Shown piece by piece: positions 18,618-26,665 of a stretch of 64,000 bases of DNA. The position numbers and the translations under genes were made by a program. Each line of letters begins with the position of its first letter. The first letter of the stretch is position 1. The DNA is from Futiania mangrovi (GTDB taxonomy: Bacteria; Pseudomonadota; Alphaproteobacteria; Futianiales; Futianiaceae). Where the stretch lies: contig NZ_JAMZFT010000002.1 of the NCBI RefSeq assembly GCF_024158125.1, positions 62,001 through 126,000 on the forward strand. Direction: 5' to 3'. Under the pieces are notes generated by a model. It ran no database searches. It had not been told where the DNA came from and worked only from the letters and a program-made list of their open reading frames with translations.

Positions 18618-20426
18618 ATGACAAGCTCTGCATTTCCGGCCTGGCAGCCGGACTATTCTGCATCCATCACGCCACCGTTCTTTCCGTCCGACATGGACGG
18701 GGTGCCTGTCGTGGCACAAACTTCAGGCGCGGCCAGTGCGCCTGACGGCATCGCTTCAGGACCCGTCGTCACCCCGCTTCCAGGCGGGGCGGAATGGATC
18801 TCGCCAACGGGACAGCCCTTGAAGGATGCCCTGCGTCCGGACGGCTATCTCGCCGGGGTGGTTATGACGCTGGGCGTCGGCGACCCGCGGAGCGGACTGA
18901 TGGTCGGGATGCCCGTGGCTTACGCCGCCGTGATCCCGTCGAAGTACATCCACGGTGCGGTCAAAGACCTTCTCGACCAGGGTGACCTGTTAGGTGCGCT
19001 CGAGCAATTGGGCGACGGGCTGCAGGATGTCACGCACTTCCTGAGCGTGAAGTCACACCCCGGCGCGTCCATGGGAACGATCGTGACCATCACGCCCAGC
19101 CAGGGCCTCGTGGACGTTGGCTCCGGGACGTTCAAGATGATCGGCAATACCGGCATCGGCGCTTGGATCAACACGCGCGGCCGCGCAGGTTTCGACGAGG
19201 ACGGCATCTCGCAGGCCGGCTTCAACACGCTCTCCGGCCTCTATGCGCCGATTCCGGGATCGAACCTAGCGGCACAGCGGCTTGCCGACTATTTCTCGAA
19301 GATCGGCCTCGCCAAGATCCTTGCGGCGGCACCTGCGACCGGGGGGCTTTCGCTTGCTGCGCTCCCGGCGCTGATGGCGGTCCGCGATTCCGTCAGCAGC
19401 GCGCGGCTGGTCGTCGGACACGGCTACAACAATTTCGGCATATCGGAGGATCGGAACGGCACCGTCGACATCCGCCTTGCGGGCAACACGCTGCGCATTC
19501 CGGAGGGCGCGTTTCCGGAACTCATCGGCAGCATGATGCCGGACCTTGCGCCAGAGCCGGTGGAGGCTCCGGGCAGGCGCAACTACGACATCACGGAAGA
19601 GAGCTTCACGCAGATAGGCTGGCCGGCGGACCGCGCGCGGGCGGCCGCATGGACCTATGACTCGCTGGTGCGCCAGGGCGCGGACCCCTCCTGGGCCATC
19701 GAGTGGATCATGGACGGCCAGCGCCATGGCGGCGGCCTTGCCAAGCTCATCGAGCAGGGCATGCCCCCCACCCCGGCCAGCGTGGACGGCGCGGCGTTCG
19801 CGGCGGCGGGCATGGGCACACAGGCGGCTGGCGTGGCGAACGAGGCTTATCTTGCGATGCGACCCCAGATGCAGCCGACGCAAGCCTGGCAGGCCGTGTT
19901 CGGCACCTATCTGCAGGGCTATGCGAACGGCGGCCACGCTGGCGGCCTGCAGGCGCTCGAGGCTTTGCGCGCAGAGGTGACGGCCCCTGCGGCGGCTTCC
20001 GCGGGCCAGGCAGGAGATCCCGCGCCGGCGGCTTCCGCTCAGCCGGCCGGAACGCAGTCTGCCGCCCCCGCCGACGTGCAGCGCATCGCACAGTTCGCCT
20101 ACACCCGCTATGTGCAGGACGGACACGAGCCCGCGGACGCCGCGCAATGGGTCAACGACGCCTATCGCAGCGGCGGCAAGGCGGCGCTGATCGAACGGGC
20201 CACGCCGGCCGTGCCGAACGCGGTAACCCGAGAGGTGTTCCAGCAGAGCGGCATGGGATCGCAGGCGGCAAGCCTCGCCAACGAGGCCTATCTTGCGCAG
20301 CGACAGTTCGGTACGTCGCCGCAACAGGCGTGGGAGGCCACCTGGACCGCGTATCTGCAAGGCCTGGGAAGCGGCGGCAGCGCCGGTGCGGTCGAACGGC
20401 TGTCCGAGCTCCTCGCACGGGTGTAG
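18618..20426 (+). CDS. orphan protein with four helical C-terminal repeats
   Basis: I do not recognise this 602-residue protein. The ATG at 18618 is preceded by CAGGGG; frames upstream lack a good site. The N-terminus is Pro/Ser-rich without a signal peptide. Residues 77-270 are mixed alpha/beta with Gly-rich turns (GVGDPRSGLMVGMPVAYA). From 338 the protein turns into repeats of about 45-55 residues: 338-380, 400-453, 486-528 and 548-602. Each has a Tyr-containing helix, a Pro-x-x-AW or Pro-x-DAAQW turn and a GG-x-x-GL end. Repeats 2 and 4 both begin GMG-T/S-QAA and share ANEAYLA, so the C-terminus looks like a duplicated two-repeat unit joined by an Ala/Pro linker (455-485). It sits between the two halves of the ligase-associated repair set. 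No function is claimed. Confidence 0.85.
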   Translation: MTSSAFPAWQPDYSASITPPFFPSDMDGVPVVAQTSGAASAPDGIASGPVVTPLPGGAEWISPTGQPLKDALRPDGYLAGVVMTLGVGDPRSGLMVGMPVAYAAVIPSKYIHGAVKDLLDQGDLLGALEQLGDGLQDVTHFLSVKSHPGASMGTIVTITPSQGLVDVGSGTFKMIGNTGIGAWINTRGRAGFDEDGISQAGFNTLSGLYAPIPGSNLAAQRLADYFSKIGLAKILAAAPATGGLSLAALPALMAVRDSVSSARLVVGHGYNNFGISEDRNGTVDIRLAGNTLRIPEGAFPELIGSMMPDLAPEPVEAPGRRNYDITEESFTQIGWPADRARAAAWTYDSLVRQGADPSWAIEWIMDGQRHGGGLAKLIEQGMPPTPASVDGAAFAAAGMGTQAAGVANEAYLAMRPQMQPTQAWQAVFGTYLQGYANGGHAGGLQALEALRAEVTAPAAASAGQAGDPAPAASAQPAGTQSAAPADVQRIAQFAYTRYVQDGHEPADAAQWVNDAYRSGGKAALIERATPAVPNAVTREVFQQSGMGSQAASLANEAYLAQRQFGTSPQQAWEATWTAYLQGLGSGGSAGAVERLSELLARV

Positions 20427-20443
20427 CGCAACACGCCGAACAG

Positions 20444-20482
20444 CAAGGGGCGGGACGGCAGCACCGGCCGTCCCGCCCCTTG
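20444..20482 (+). terminator. GC hairpin after the 602-residue orphan
   Basis: CAAGGGGCGGGACGG pairs perfectly with CCGTCCCGCCCCTTG around a 9-base loop. It begins 18 bases after the stop codon. There is no T run behind it, so it may block 3' decay or stop transcription only weakly. Confidence 0.6.
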
Positions 20483-20616
20483 GCCCCCGAAGCGTTCACG
20501 TCCGCCGCGCAGCAGGCATCTGCGGGCAAGAACGGTTCGATCACGCCAGCCCTGATGGCGCTGGCGCACACGAAACATGCATGATTTTCTGGAAAGCCAC
20601 CTGAAGGAATGAAGGC

Positions 20617-20670
20617 CGGCCTGCACTTCTGATCAATGGCTAGTTGACCGCTTGTGTGAAGTGCAGACCG
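20617..20670. repeat. inverted repeat with 13-base arms
   Basis: CGGCCTGCACTTC (20617-20629) and GAAGTGCAGACCG (20658-20670) are complementary in 12 of 13 positions and separated by 28 bases. The spacer is A/T-rich for this genome. It could be the stem of an RNA, or the ends of a tiny mobile-element remnant. Neither is shown. Confidence 0.55.
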
Positions 20671-20839
20671 TCCTGTCATCACTGGGGCAAGCTCTTTAAA
20701 CCATGATTGGCAGGCTCGCGCAAGGGTTGTTTGCGAGAAGCCGGTCCACTCCTTCCGGGCGTGCGGGGCGCTCTGCCCCTGTTGGGTGCAGGCCTGACGC
20801 ACTAGGTAAGGCACGAGCAAGACGGGGCCGACGAGGACC

Positions 20840-21856
20840 ATGCCTATCGCCGCCGAGGACCTTCTGCACCCGACGCCTTCGGGTCTCTACTGCCCGGAAG
20901 GGAACTTCTTCGTGGACCCGCACCGCCCCGTGGAGCGGGCCGTCATCACGCACGGGCACGCCGATCACGCGCGGCCCGGCCATGCCCACGTGCTTGCCAC
21001 GCCGGAAACGCTGGGCCTCATGCAGATCCGCTACGGAGACGGCGCGGGAGGGCGGCTTCAGGCCCTGCCCTACGGCGAAGCGCTGAACATCAATGGCGTG
21101 CGCTTGCGGCTGACGCCCGCCGGACATGTGCTCGGCTCGGCACAGGCCGTGATCGAGCATGGCGGGACGCGCATCGTCGTCTCCGGCGACTACAAGCGCC
21201 GGCGCGATCCGACCTGCACAGGTTTCGAGCCGGTGGCGTGCGATGTCTTCATCACGGAAGCGACCTTCGCCCTGCCCGTGTTCCGCCATCCGGACGATGC
21301 GGACGAGGTCGCACGCCTGCTGGCGAGCGTCGCCACCTTCCCGGGCCGGACGCACCTGGTCGGCGCCTATGCGCTGGGCAAGGCGCAGCGGCTGATCGCG
21401 CTGCTGCGCGCGGCAGGTTGGGACAAGCCTGTCTGGCTCCACGGTGCCGCGGTGAAGCTGACCGACTGGTACCGCGCGCAGGGTATCGGCCTGGGCGACG
21501 TGCGCCCGGTCACGGCGGCGGACAAGGGCGACCTTGCGGGTGGCATCGTCGTCGCGCCGCCGTCCGCGCTGGCCGACCGCTGGTCGCGCCGGCTGTCCGA
21601 CCCCGTCACCTGCTTTGCAAGCGGCTGGATGCGCGTGCGGGCCCGCGCCCGGCAACGGGGCGTGGAACTTCCACTGGTCATCTCCGACCACGCGGACTGG
21701 GACGAACTGACACGCACCGTCGCGGAGATCGCCCCAGGCGAGCTTTGGGTCACGCATGGACGCGACGATGCGCTGATCCACTGGGCTCACGCGCAGGGCA
21801 TACCGGCGCGCCCGCTGGCCCTCGTCGGCCGCGGCGAGGACAATGACGATGGATGA
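20840..21856 (+). CDS. ligase-associated DNA exonuclease, metallo-beta-lactamase fold
   Basis: This 338-residue protein has the metallo-beta-lactamase/beta-CASP fold seen in the exonuclease of the ligase-associated repair set (and related in fold to SNM1/Artemis). The metal motif THGHADHA is near residue 37, with H38, H40, D42 and H43. Further ligands come from AGHVLGSAQ, SGDYKRR and SDHADWDEL. It would trim DNA ends before ligation. The ATP-dependent ligase gene follows 15 bases later on the same strand, so the two form an operon facing away from the helicase-pdeM pair. Confidence 0.93.
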   Translation: MPIAAEDLLHPTPSGLYCPEGNFFVDPHRPVERAVITHGHADHARPGHAHVLATPETLGLMQIRYGDGAGGRLQALPYGEALNINGVRLRLTPAGHVLGSAQAVIEHGGTRIVVSGDYKRRRDPTCTGFEPVACDVFITEATFALPVFRHPDDADEVARLLASVATFPGRTHLVGAYALGKAQRLIALLRAAGWDKPVWLHGAAVKLTDWYRAQGIGLGDVRPVTAADKGDLAGGIVVAPPSALADRWSRRLSDPVTCFASGWMRVRARARQRGVELPLVISDHADWDELTRTVAEIAPGELWVTHGRDDALIHWAHAQGIPARPLALVGRGEDNDDG

Positions 21857-21871
21857 GCGGAGCATCGCCTG

Positions 21872-23455
21872 ATGCAGCGGTTCGCAGACCTGCTCGACAG
21901 CCTGTCCTATCAGCCCGGCCGGAACGGAAAGCTTGCGCTGATCGAGGCGTACCTGCGCACCGCACCCGACCCGGACCGAGGTTGGGCGCTGGCGGCGCTG
22001 ACCGGCGACCTCTCCTTCCGGCACGCGAAGGCGGGTGCGATCCGCGCGCTGATCGGGGCGCGCACCGACCCGGTGCTGTTCGGGCTGTCCTACGACTATG
22101 TCGGCGATCTCGCGGAGACGGCGGCGCTGATGTGGCCCACGCAGCCGGGGGCGAACCGGCCGCCGGAGCTTGCCGAGGTGGTGGACGCGCTGTCGGCGGC
22201 GCGCCGCGACCAGGTGCCGGATCTGCTCGCGCATTGGCTGGACACGCTCGACGCAACGGGGCGCTGGGCTCTGCTCAAAGTGGTCACCGGCGGCCTGCGC
22301 GTCGGGGTGTCGGCGCGGCTCGCCAAGACGGCTGCGGCACAGCTGGGCGGGGTCGACGCTGCCGAGATCGAGGAGCTGTGGCATGCGCTCACGCCGCCCT
22401 ATGCCAGCCTATTTGCCTGGCTGGAGGGGCGCACGCCCAAGCCCGATCCGCTAGTGCCGGGGGGCTTCCGGCCGCTCATGCTGTCTCACCCGATCGGCGA
22501 GGGCGACCTTGCCACCCTGTCGCCCGCCGATGCCGCCGCAGAATGGAAGTGGGACGGGATCCGGGTGCAGGCGGCCGGAGAAAGAGGCACGCTGAACCTC
22601 TATTCCCGCACCGGCGAGGACCTGTCGGGCGCCTTCCCCGACCTCGCCGAGGCGCTGTCAGGCATCGAGGCGACACTCGACGGCGAATTGCTGGTCATGC
22701 GCGGCGGAGAGGCGCAACCCTTCAACGACCTGCAGCAGCGCCTCGGACGCAAGAGCGTGAGCGCCAAGCTGATGCGGGAGTACCCGGTTGGCCTGCGGCT
22801 CTACGACCTGCTGATCGAGAACGGCGAGGATCTGCGCGGCCTTCCCTTCGCGGTGCGGCGGGCGCGGCTCGAAGCCTGGCACGCCCGGGCCGGGCCGGCG
22901 CGCACGGACATCTCGCCGCTCGTGGCTTTCGCCGACTGGGCCGAACTCGATGCGCTGCGCGCCAATCCGCCGCATCCGGTGATCGAAGGCGTGATGCTGA
23001 AGCGGCGCGATGCGCCCTATATCGCGGGGCGGCCAAAGGGCCATTGGTGGAAATGGAAGCGTGACCCGTTCCTTGTCGACGCGGTGCTGATGTATGCGCA
23101 GCGCGGGCACGGAAAGCGCTCGTCCTTCTACTCGGACTTCACCTTCGGCTGCTGGACGGCAGAAGGCGACCTGGTTCCGGTCGGCAAGGCCTATTTCGGC
23201 TTCACCGACGCGGAACTGAAGCAGCTGGACCGCTTCGTCCGCGACAACACGGTCGCACGCTACGGCCCGGTGCGTGAGGTGCGGCGCGAGCCTACGCACG
23301 GCCTCGTCCTGGAAATCGCCTTCGAAGGGGTCGCCAGGTCCGCGCGCCACAAGTCCGGCGTCGCCATGCGCTTCCCGCGTGTACACCGCATCCGGTGGGA
23401 CAAGCCACCCGCCGAGGCCGACACCGTCGCCGCGCTCGAAACCCTCGTGCCGTGA
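21872..23455 (+). CDS. ATP-dependent DNA ligase of the ligase-associated repair set
   Basis: This 527-residue ligase has an N-terminal DNA-binding domain, then an adenylation domain with the nucleophile K226 in EWKWDGIRVQ (KxDG). Next are GELLVM (motif III-like) and the LMLKRRDAPY, GHWWKWKRD motifs IV-V, and an OB fold at the C-terminus. It lacks the nuclease and polymerase domains of LigD, so it is not the NHEJ ligase. It is the defining member of the four-gene cluster with the exonuclease just upstream. It seals nicks with ATP, separately from the NAD-dependent replicative ligase expected elsewhere. Confidence 0.94.
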   Translation: MQRFADLLDSLSYQPGRNGKLALIEAYLRTAPDPDRGWALAALTGDLSFRHAKAGAIRALIGARTDPVLFGLSYDYVGDLAETAALMWPTQPGANRPPELAEVVDALSAARRDQVPDLLAHWLDTLDATGRWALLKVVTGGLRVGVSARLAKTAAAQLGGVDAAEIEELWHALTPPYASLFAWLEGRTPKPDPLVPGGFRPLMLSHPIGEGDLATLSPADAAAEWKWDGIRVQAAGERGTLNLYSRTGEDLSGAFPDLAEALSGIEATLDGELLVMRGGEAQPFNDLQQRLGRKSVSAKLMREYPVGLRLYDLLIENGEDLRGLPFAVRRARLEAWHARAGPARTDISPLVAFADWAELDALRANPPHPVIEGVMLKRRDAPYIAGRPKGHWWKWKRDPFLVDAVLMYAQRGHGKRSSFYSDFTFGCWTAEGDLVPVGKAYFGFTDAELKQLDRFVRDNTVARYGPVREVRREPTHGLVLEIAFEGVARSARHKSGVAMRFPRVHRIRWDKPPAEADTVAALETLVP

Positions 23456-23464
23456 AGACCGGCG

Positions 23465-24109
23465 TCAGGCCTGCGCCACCCGTGCCTCGTCCGGCATCTG
23501 CGCCAGGCTTTGCATCGTCATGATCCCGCCGATCAGGAAATCGGCCGAGAACCGGGCCGCGCCCGCGATGTCCGGCGGGGTCTCCCGCAGCAGCTTGTCG
23601 CCGATTTCCAGCGCCATGCCGACCGTCGCGGCGGTAATGCGCTGATTGTCCGCCGCCGTCAGGCCGCCATGACTGACCGCCATCTCGATATCGGCGAGGA
23701 GATCGACGAAACCCGCCAGCATCCCCGGCGTCTCCACCTGCAGGCGCACCGTGCCCATGTTGCGCCGCAGCACGAGATAGAGTCGGCGATGTTCCAGGAT
23801 GCAGCGGTAATATATCTCGAAGGACCCCCGCGCGAGGGTCAGGCAATCGGGCGCCTCCTCGCGCAGATGCTGCAGCCGGAAGCGCAGCTCGTCCGCCATC
23901 TCGTCGAGGAGAGCGCCGAAGACCTCCTCCTTGGAGCGGAAGTAGTTGTAGAACGTGCCGGACGCGAGGCCCGTGCGGCCAATGATGTCGCGCACGCTCG
24001 ACCCGCCGAACGACAGTTCCGCGAACACGTCCTGCGCCGCCTCAAGGATCGCGTCCCTGTTGGCTTCCTTGTTGAGAGCCCGCTTTCCACGCGGGGTGAT
24101 GCTGTCCAT
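23465..24109 (-). CDS. TetR-family regulator, copy 1 of a tandem pair
   Basis: This 214-residue TetR protein has a helix-turn-helix at about 30-55 (FGGSSVRDIIGRTGLASGTF). Its first 62 residues differ from those of the next gene at one position only, while the ligand-binding halves have diverged to roughly half identity. The DNA in front is also shared, including tttttgaatatctt. The two therefore arose from one recent duplication and then separated in effector specificity. The target may be the thioesterase pair to the right, or genes elsewhere. The stop lies 9 bases from the convergent ligase stop. Confidence 0.9.
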   Translation of the reverse strand: MDSITPRGKRALNKEANRDAILEAAQDVFAELSFGGSSVRDIIGRTGLASGTFYNYFRSKEEVFGALLDEMADELRFRLQHLREEAPDCLTLARGSFEIYYRCILEHRRLYLVLRRNMGTVRLQVETPGMLAGFVDLLADIEMAVSHGGLTAADNQRITAATVGMALEIGDKLLRETPPDIAGAARFSADFLIGGIMTMQSLAQMPDEARVAQA

Positions 24110-24197
24110 TCGCCCATTCCCTCTGGCTGATCACCGACCCGCGTGCCATCGTCTTTTTGAATATCTTATCGCCCATTTCGGGACAAAGTACAAGCGC

Positions 24198-24220
24198 GCA
24201 CTCGCCTTTTCGGCGAGTGC
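24198..24220. promoter_or_regulatory. inverted repeat in front of TetR copy 1
   Basis: GCACTCGCC and GGCGAGTGC form 9-base perfect arms with a TTTTC spacer, 89 bases before the start of copy 1. The matching place in front of copy 2 (25060-25076) keeps only a 6-base CTCGCC/GGCGAG core. It may be the TetR operator or a hairpin in the leader. Confidence 0.4.
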
Positions 24221-24325
24221 GGCCAATGCCGAGAGCGGCGGGGCCGACAACACGACCCCCAAGGGACACCCCTTGCCGGAGCCGTCACCTTCGCGGCCCC
24301 GGGGCTCCTGTCCCCGGCAGATAGA

Positions 24326-24970
24326 CTAGGCGATCTTGATCTGGTTCGCTTGCTTGCTCTGGGAGAGGTTCTTGATCATCATGATGCCGCCGATAAGAAA
24401 CTCCGCCGAAAAGCTCGCTGCACCGAATATGTCCGGGCTCTCCTGCTGCAGAAGCTCATCGCCAACCTCGAGGGCGAGACCCAGGCTCGCTGCCGTTATC
24501 CGGCGGTTCTCGGCGTCACTCAATCCACCATGGCTGACCGCCGCCTCGATATCCTTGATGAAGAAGGAAAATCCGAACAACGTGCCTTGCATCTCGACCT
24601 GCGACCGTACCGTTCCCATGTTGCGCCGGAGAACGAGGTAGAGCCCCCGGTTCCGCAGGATGCAGCGATAATAGACTTCGAAACAGCTGCGGGCGTGCGC
24701 GATGCAACCAGGATACTGACCCGGCAATTCCTGCAGCCCGGAGCGAAGCTCCGCGCCCATTTCCTCGAGCAGCGCGCAGAAGATCTCTTCCTTGGAGCGG
24801 AAGTAATTGTAGAAGGTTCCGGACGCGAGACCGGTCCGCGCGATGATGTCGCGCACGCTCGACCCGCCGAAGGACAATTCTGCGAACACGTCCTGCGCCG
24901 CTTCCAGGATCGCGTCCCTGTTGGCTTCCTTGTTGAGAGCCCGCTTTCCACGCGGGGTGATACTGTCCAT
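24326..24970 (-). CDS. TetR-family regulator, copy 2 of a tandem pair
   Basis: This is the second TetR protein, also 214 residues, whose start lies 861 bases from that of copy 1. The ATG at 24970 is fixed by the matching MDSITPRGKRALNKEANRDA start and a G-rich site before it. The DNA-recognition helix is the same as in copy 1, so both should read the same operator. The effector domain differs and has several Phe residues (FGFSFFIKDIE) where copy 1 has Leu and Val. The codons look slightly less GC-rich than in copy 1. The 189-base gap to its right faces the divergent thioesterase operon, a usual place for a TetR-controlled promoter. Confidence 0.9.
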   Translation of the reverse strand: MDSITPRGKRALNKEANRDAILEAAQDVFAELSFGGSSVRDIIARTGLASGTFYNYFRSKEEIFCALLEEMGAELRSGLQELPGQYPGCIAHARSCFEVYYRCILRNRGLYLVLRRNMGTVRSQVEMQGTLFGFSFFIKDIEAAVSHGGLSDAENRRITAASLGLALEVGDELLQQESPDIFGAASFSAEFLIGGIMMIKNLSQSKQANQIKIA

Positions 24971-25159
24971 TCGCCCATCCCCCCCCGGCTGACCGTCGCC
25001 CCGCATGGTATTATTTTTTGAATATCTTCGCTTGTTTCGGCATAAAGAACAAGTGTCCGCTCGCCTCGGCGGCGAGTGCCGCCGCTTCCGGAGGGGTGCG
25101 ATTGACAAGAGGCGCCCCAGCGGTCCTTATCGGGCCATTGCCGACTGGAGTTGATCGCA

Positions 25160-25642
25160 ATGCCCGACACGCCCCTGCCAGACCTGCTGCGAAGCGCTGG
25201 CCCGCTGATGATCGATGCGCTGCCGCATGCGCGCGCCATCGGCATGCGCGTCATAGACATGGATTGGGGCGCGTGCGTGGCCTCGATCCCCTATGCCGAG
25301 CACCTGATCGGCGACCCGGACACCGGCGTGATCCACGGCGGCGTGGTGACGACGCTGCTCGACAATGCGTCGGGCCTGGCAGCCTTCCTCGCCGGCGACA
25401 CGCCGATGCAGGTTGCAACGCTCGACCTGCGCATCGACTACAACCGCCCGGCCGTGCCGGGAAAGGCGATCTACGCGCGCGCCACCTGCTACAAGCTCAC
25501 GCGGTCGGTCGCCTTCGTGCGCGGCACGGCGTGGGAAACCGAGGAGCGGGACCCGGTCGCCACCTCGGTGGGAACCTTCATGCTGACCGAGGTGCCGGAA
25601 TACATGGTGCAGCTGGCCGCGCAGATCGGGAGCCAGCAATGA
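25160..25642 (+). CDS. PaaI-type hotdog thioesterase
   Basis: This 160-residue single-hotdog-fold protein hydrolyses acyl- or aryl-CoA esters in this family. The signature region is IHGGVVTTLLDNASGLAAF, with the Asp on the long helix that serves as the usual general base. DLRIDYNRPAVPGKAIYARA is the conserved central strand. The ATG at 25160 follows CTGGAG by about 10 bases. A second, diverged copy overlaps its stop as ATGA, so the pair may form a heteromer. It is divergent from TetR copy 2, which may control it. Confidence 0.88.
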   Translation: MPDTPLPDLLRSAGPLMIDALPHARAIGMRVIDMDWGACVASIPYAEHLIGDPDTGVIHGGVVTTLLDNASGLAAFLAGDTPMQVATLDLRIDYNRPAVPGKAIYARATCYKLTRSVAFVRGTAWETEERDPVATSVGTFMLTEVPEYMVQLAAQIGSQQ

Positions 25643-26106
25643 ACGGGCGCAACCGCATCGACATCGCCGAGGAGAGAGCCCGCAGCCAAGCGCTGCGCGA
25701 CCTCATCGGGCGCATCCCATATGCGCGGTTCCTCGGCATCACCATCGACCGGCGCGGTGACGAGATCACGACGACACTGAACTTCGATGAGAAACTCATC
25801 GGCAACCCGGTGCTGCCGGCGCTGCACGGCGGTGTGATCGGCGCCTTCATGGAGGTGACTGCCATCGCGCAGCTCGCCTGGACGATGCCGGGCGCGCCGC
25901 TGCCCAAGCCCATCGACATCTCGGTCGACTATCTGCGCTCGGGCCGGCCCATGGACACCTTCGCCCGCGCGATCATTGCCAAGCCCGGCCGCCGCGTCGC
26001 AAACGTTCGCGTGGAAGCCTGGCAGGACGAGCGCGCGCGTCCCATCGCCGCACTGCACGGCCACTTCCTGCTGCGCCGCGACGAGGAGAGCGGCACCGGC
26101 GCCTGA
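25639..26106 (+). CDS. second PaaI-type hotdog thioesterase
   Basis: This 155-residue hotdog-fold protein is distantly related to the preceding one. LHGGVIGAFMEVTAIAQLAW replaces the usual Asp on the catalytic helix by Glu, as in some thioesterase subgroups. DISVDYLRSGRPMDTFARA matches the central strand of its neighbour. The start is coupled to the first thioesterase (ATGA). Two unlike hotdog subunits in one operon suggest a mixed complex or a regulatory partner; the acyl-CoA substrate is unknown. Confidence 0.87.
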   Translation: MNGRNRIDIAEERARSQALRDLIGRIPYARFLGITIDRRGDEITTTLNFDEKLIGNPVLPALHGGVIGAFMEVTAIAQLAWTMPGAPLPKPIDISVDYLRSGRPMDTFARAIIAKPGRRVANVRVEAWQDERARPIAALHGHFLLRRDEESGTGA

Positions 26107-26133
26107 ACGCCCGGCACCGCCGCCTTCGCCAGG

Positions 26134-26556
26134 TTACTGCGCGGCGCCCTGCACCTGGGCCAGCGCCTTCAGGCAGTCGTCCATCTCGGCATTGCATTCG
26201 AAATGGAGCGTGCGGTCCTCGCTTTCGATCGCGATGCGCAGCGTCGGGCCGTGCTTCTTGCCCTTGCCGTGGTGCATGCCGCCCATCTTGCCGTGCATGC
26301 CGCCGTCGCCGCCGTGCATGCCATGGCGCATCTGCATGCCCTGGCCCATCATCCCCTGGCCTTGGCCCATCATGCCTTGGCCCATCATGCCTTGGCCTTG
26401 GCCTTGGCCTTGGCCTTGGCCTTGGCCTTGCATCATCGGCATCTGGCCACCCTGCATGGGCACCTTGTTGTCGGAGGCCCCCTGTTGCGCCAACACGGCT
26501 GTGCCGCCCGCCAGCGTCACGGCTGCCACCGCTGCCAGGAATGCGCGCGTCTTCAT
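26134..26556 (-). CDS. exported Met/Gln/Gly/His-rich small protein
   Basis: The 140 residues start with a clear signal peptide (MKTRAFLAAVAAVTLAGGTA, then VLAQQ). A low-complexity middle of (QG)7 and MMGQG repeats follows, then a His/Met/Gly-rich segment (MRHGMHGGDGGMHGKMGGMH). A short folded tail begins at KHGPTLRIAIESEDRTLHFE and has two Cys (FECNAEMDDCLKAL). Met/His-rich periplasmic proteins often bind copper or silver; that is a guess from composition. No metal pump is adjacent. The protein is not a recognised family and the repeat tract will vary between strains. Confidence 0.8.
   Translation of the reverse strand: MKTRAFLAAVAAVTLAGGTAVLAQQGASDNKVPMQGGQMPMMQGQGQGQGQGQGQGMMGQGMMGQGQGMMGQGMQMRHGMHGGDGGMHGKMGGMHHGKGKKHGPTLRIAIESEDRTLHFECNAEMDDCLKALAQVQGAAQ
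26389..26430. repeat. hexanucleotide tandem repeat (7 copies)
   Basis: Seven perfect copies of GCCTTG on the plus strand encode seven Gln-Gly pairs of the minus-strand exported protein. A second group of imperfect 12- to 18-base units coding MMGQG lies beside it (26340-26390). The 6-base unit keeps the frame, so slippage would change length only. Confidence 0.95.
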
Positions 26557-26665
26557 GGTGCTATCCTCCCGGTCGGATTCCGAAACTGCGAGCCGCGCGG
26601 TCCGGTCGGGACCGTGCGCCTCGATGTCTCATAACACTTCCGCGATGTGTCGAGGTTGAGGCAGG

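Larger units (their letters stand above)
20427..20839. other. 413-base intergenic region between the orphan and the exonuclease gene
   Basis: This gap holds a 15-base-pair GC hairpin just after the orphan and, in the middle, an inverted repeat with 13-base arms 28 bases apart. The middle part (about 20570-20720) is visibly less GC-rich than the genes around it. No tRNA, small gene with a ribosome site or known riboswitch was recognised. Short open frames here lack coding character. Confidence 0.6.

Noticed and set aside
26203-26634. Plus-strand His/Ala/Leu-rich frame over the Met-rich protein
   Set aside because: It is the antisense reading of the GCCTTG repeats. The minus frame has a signal peptide.
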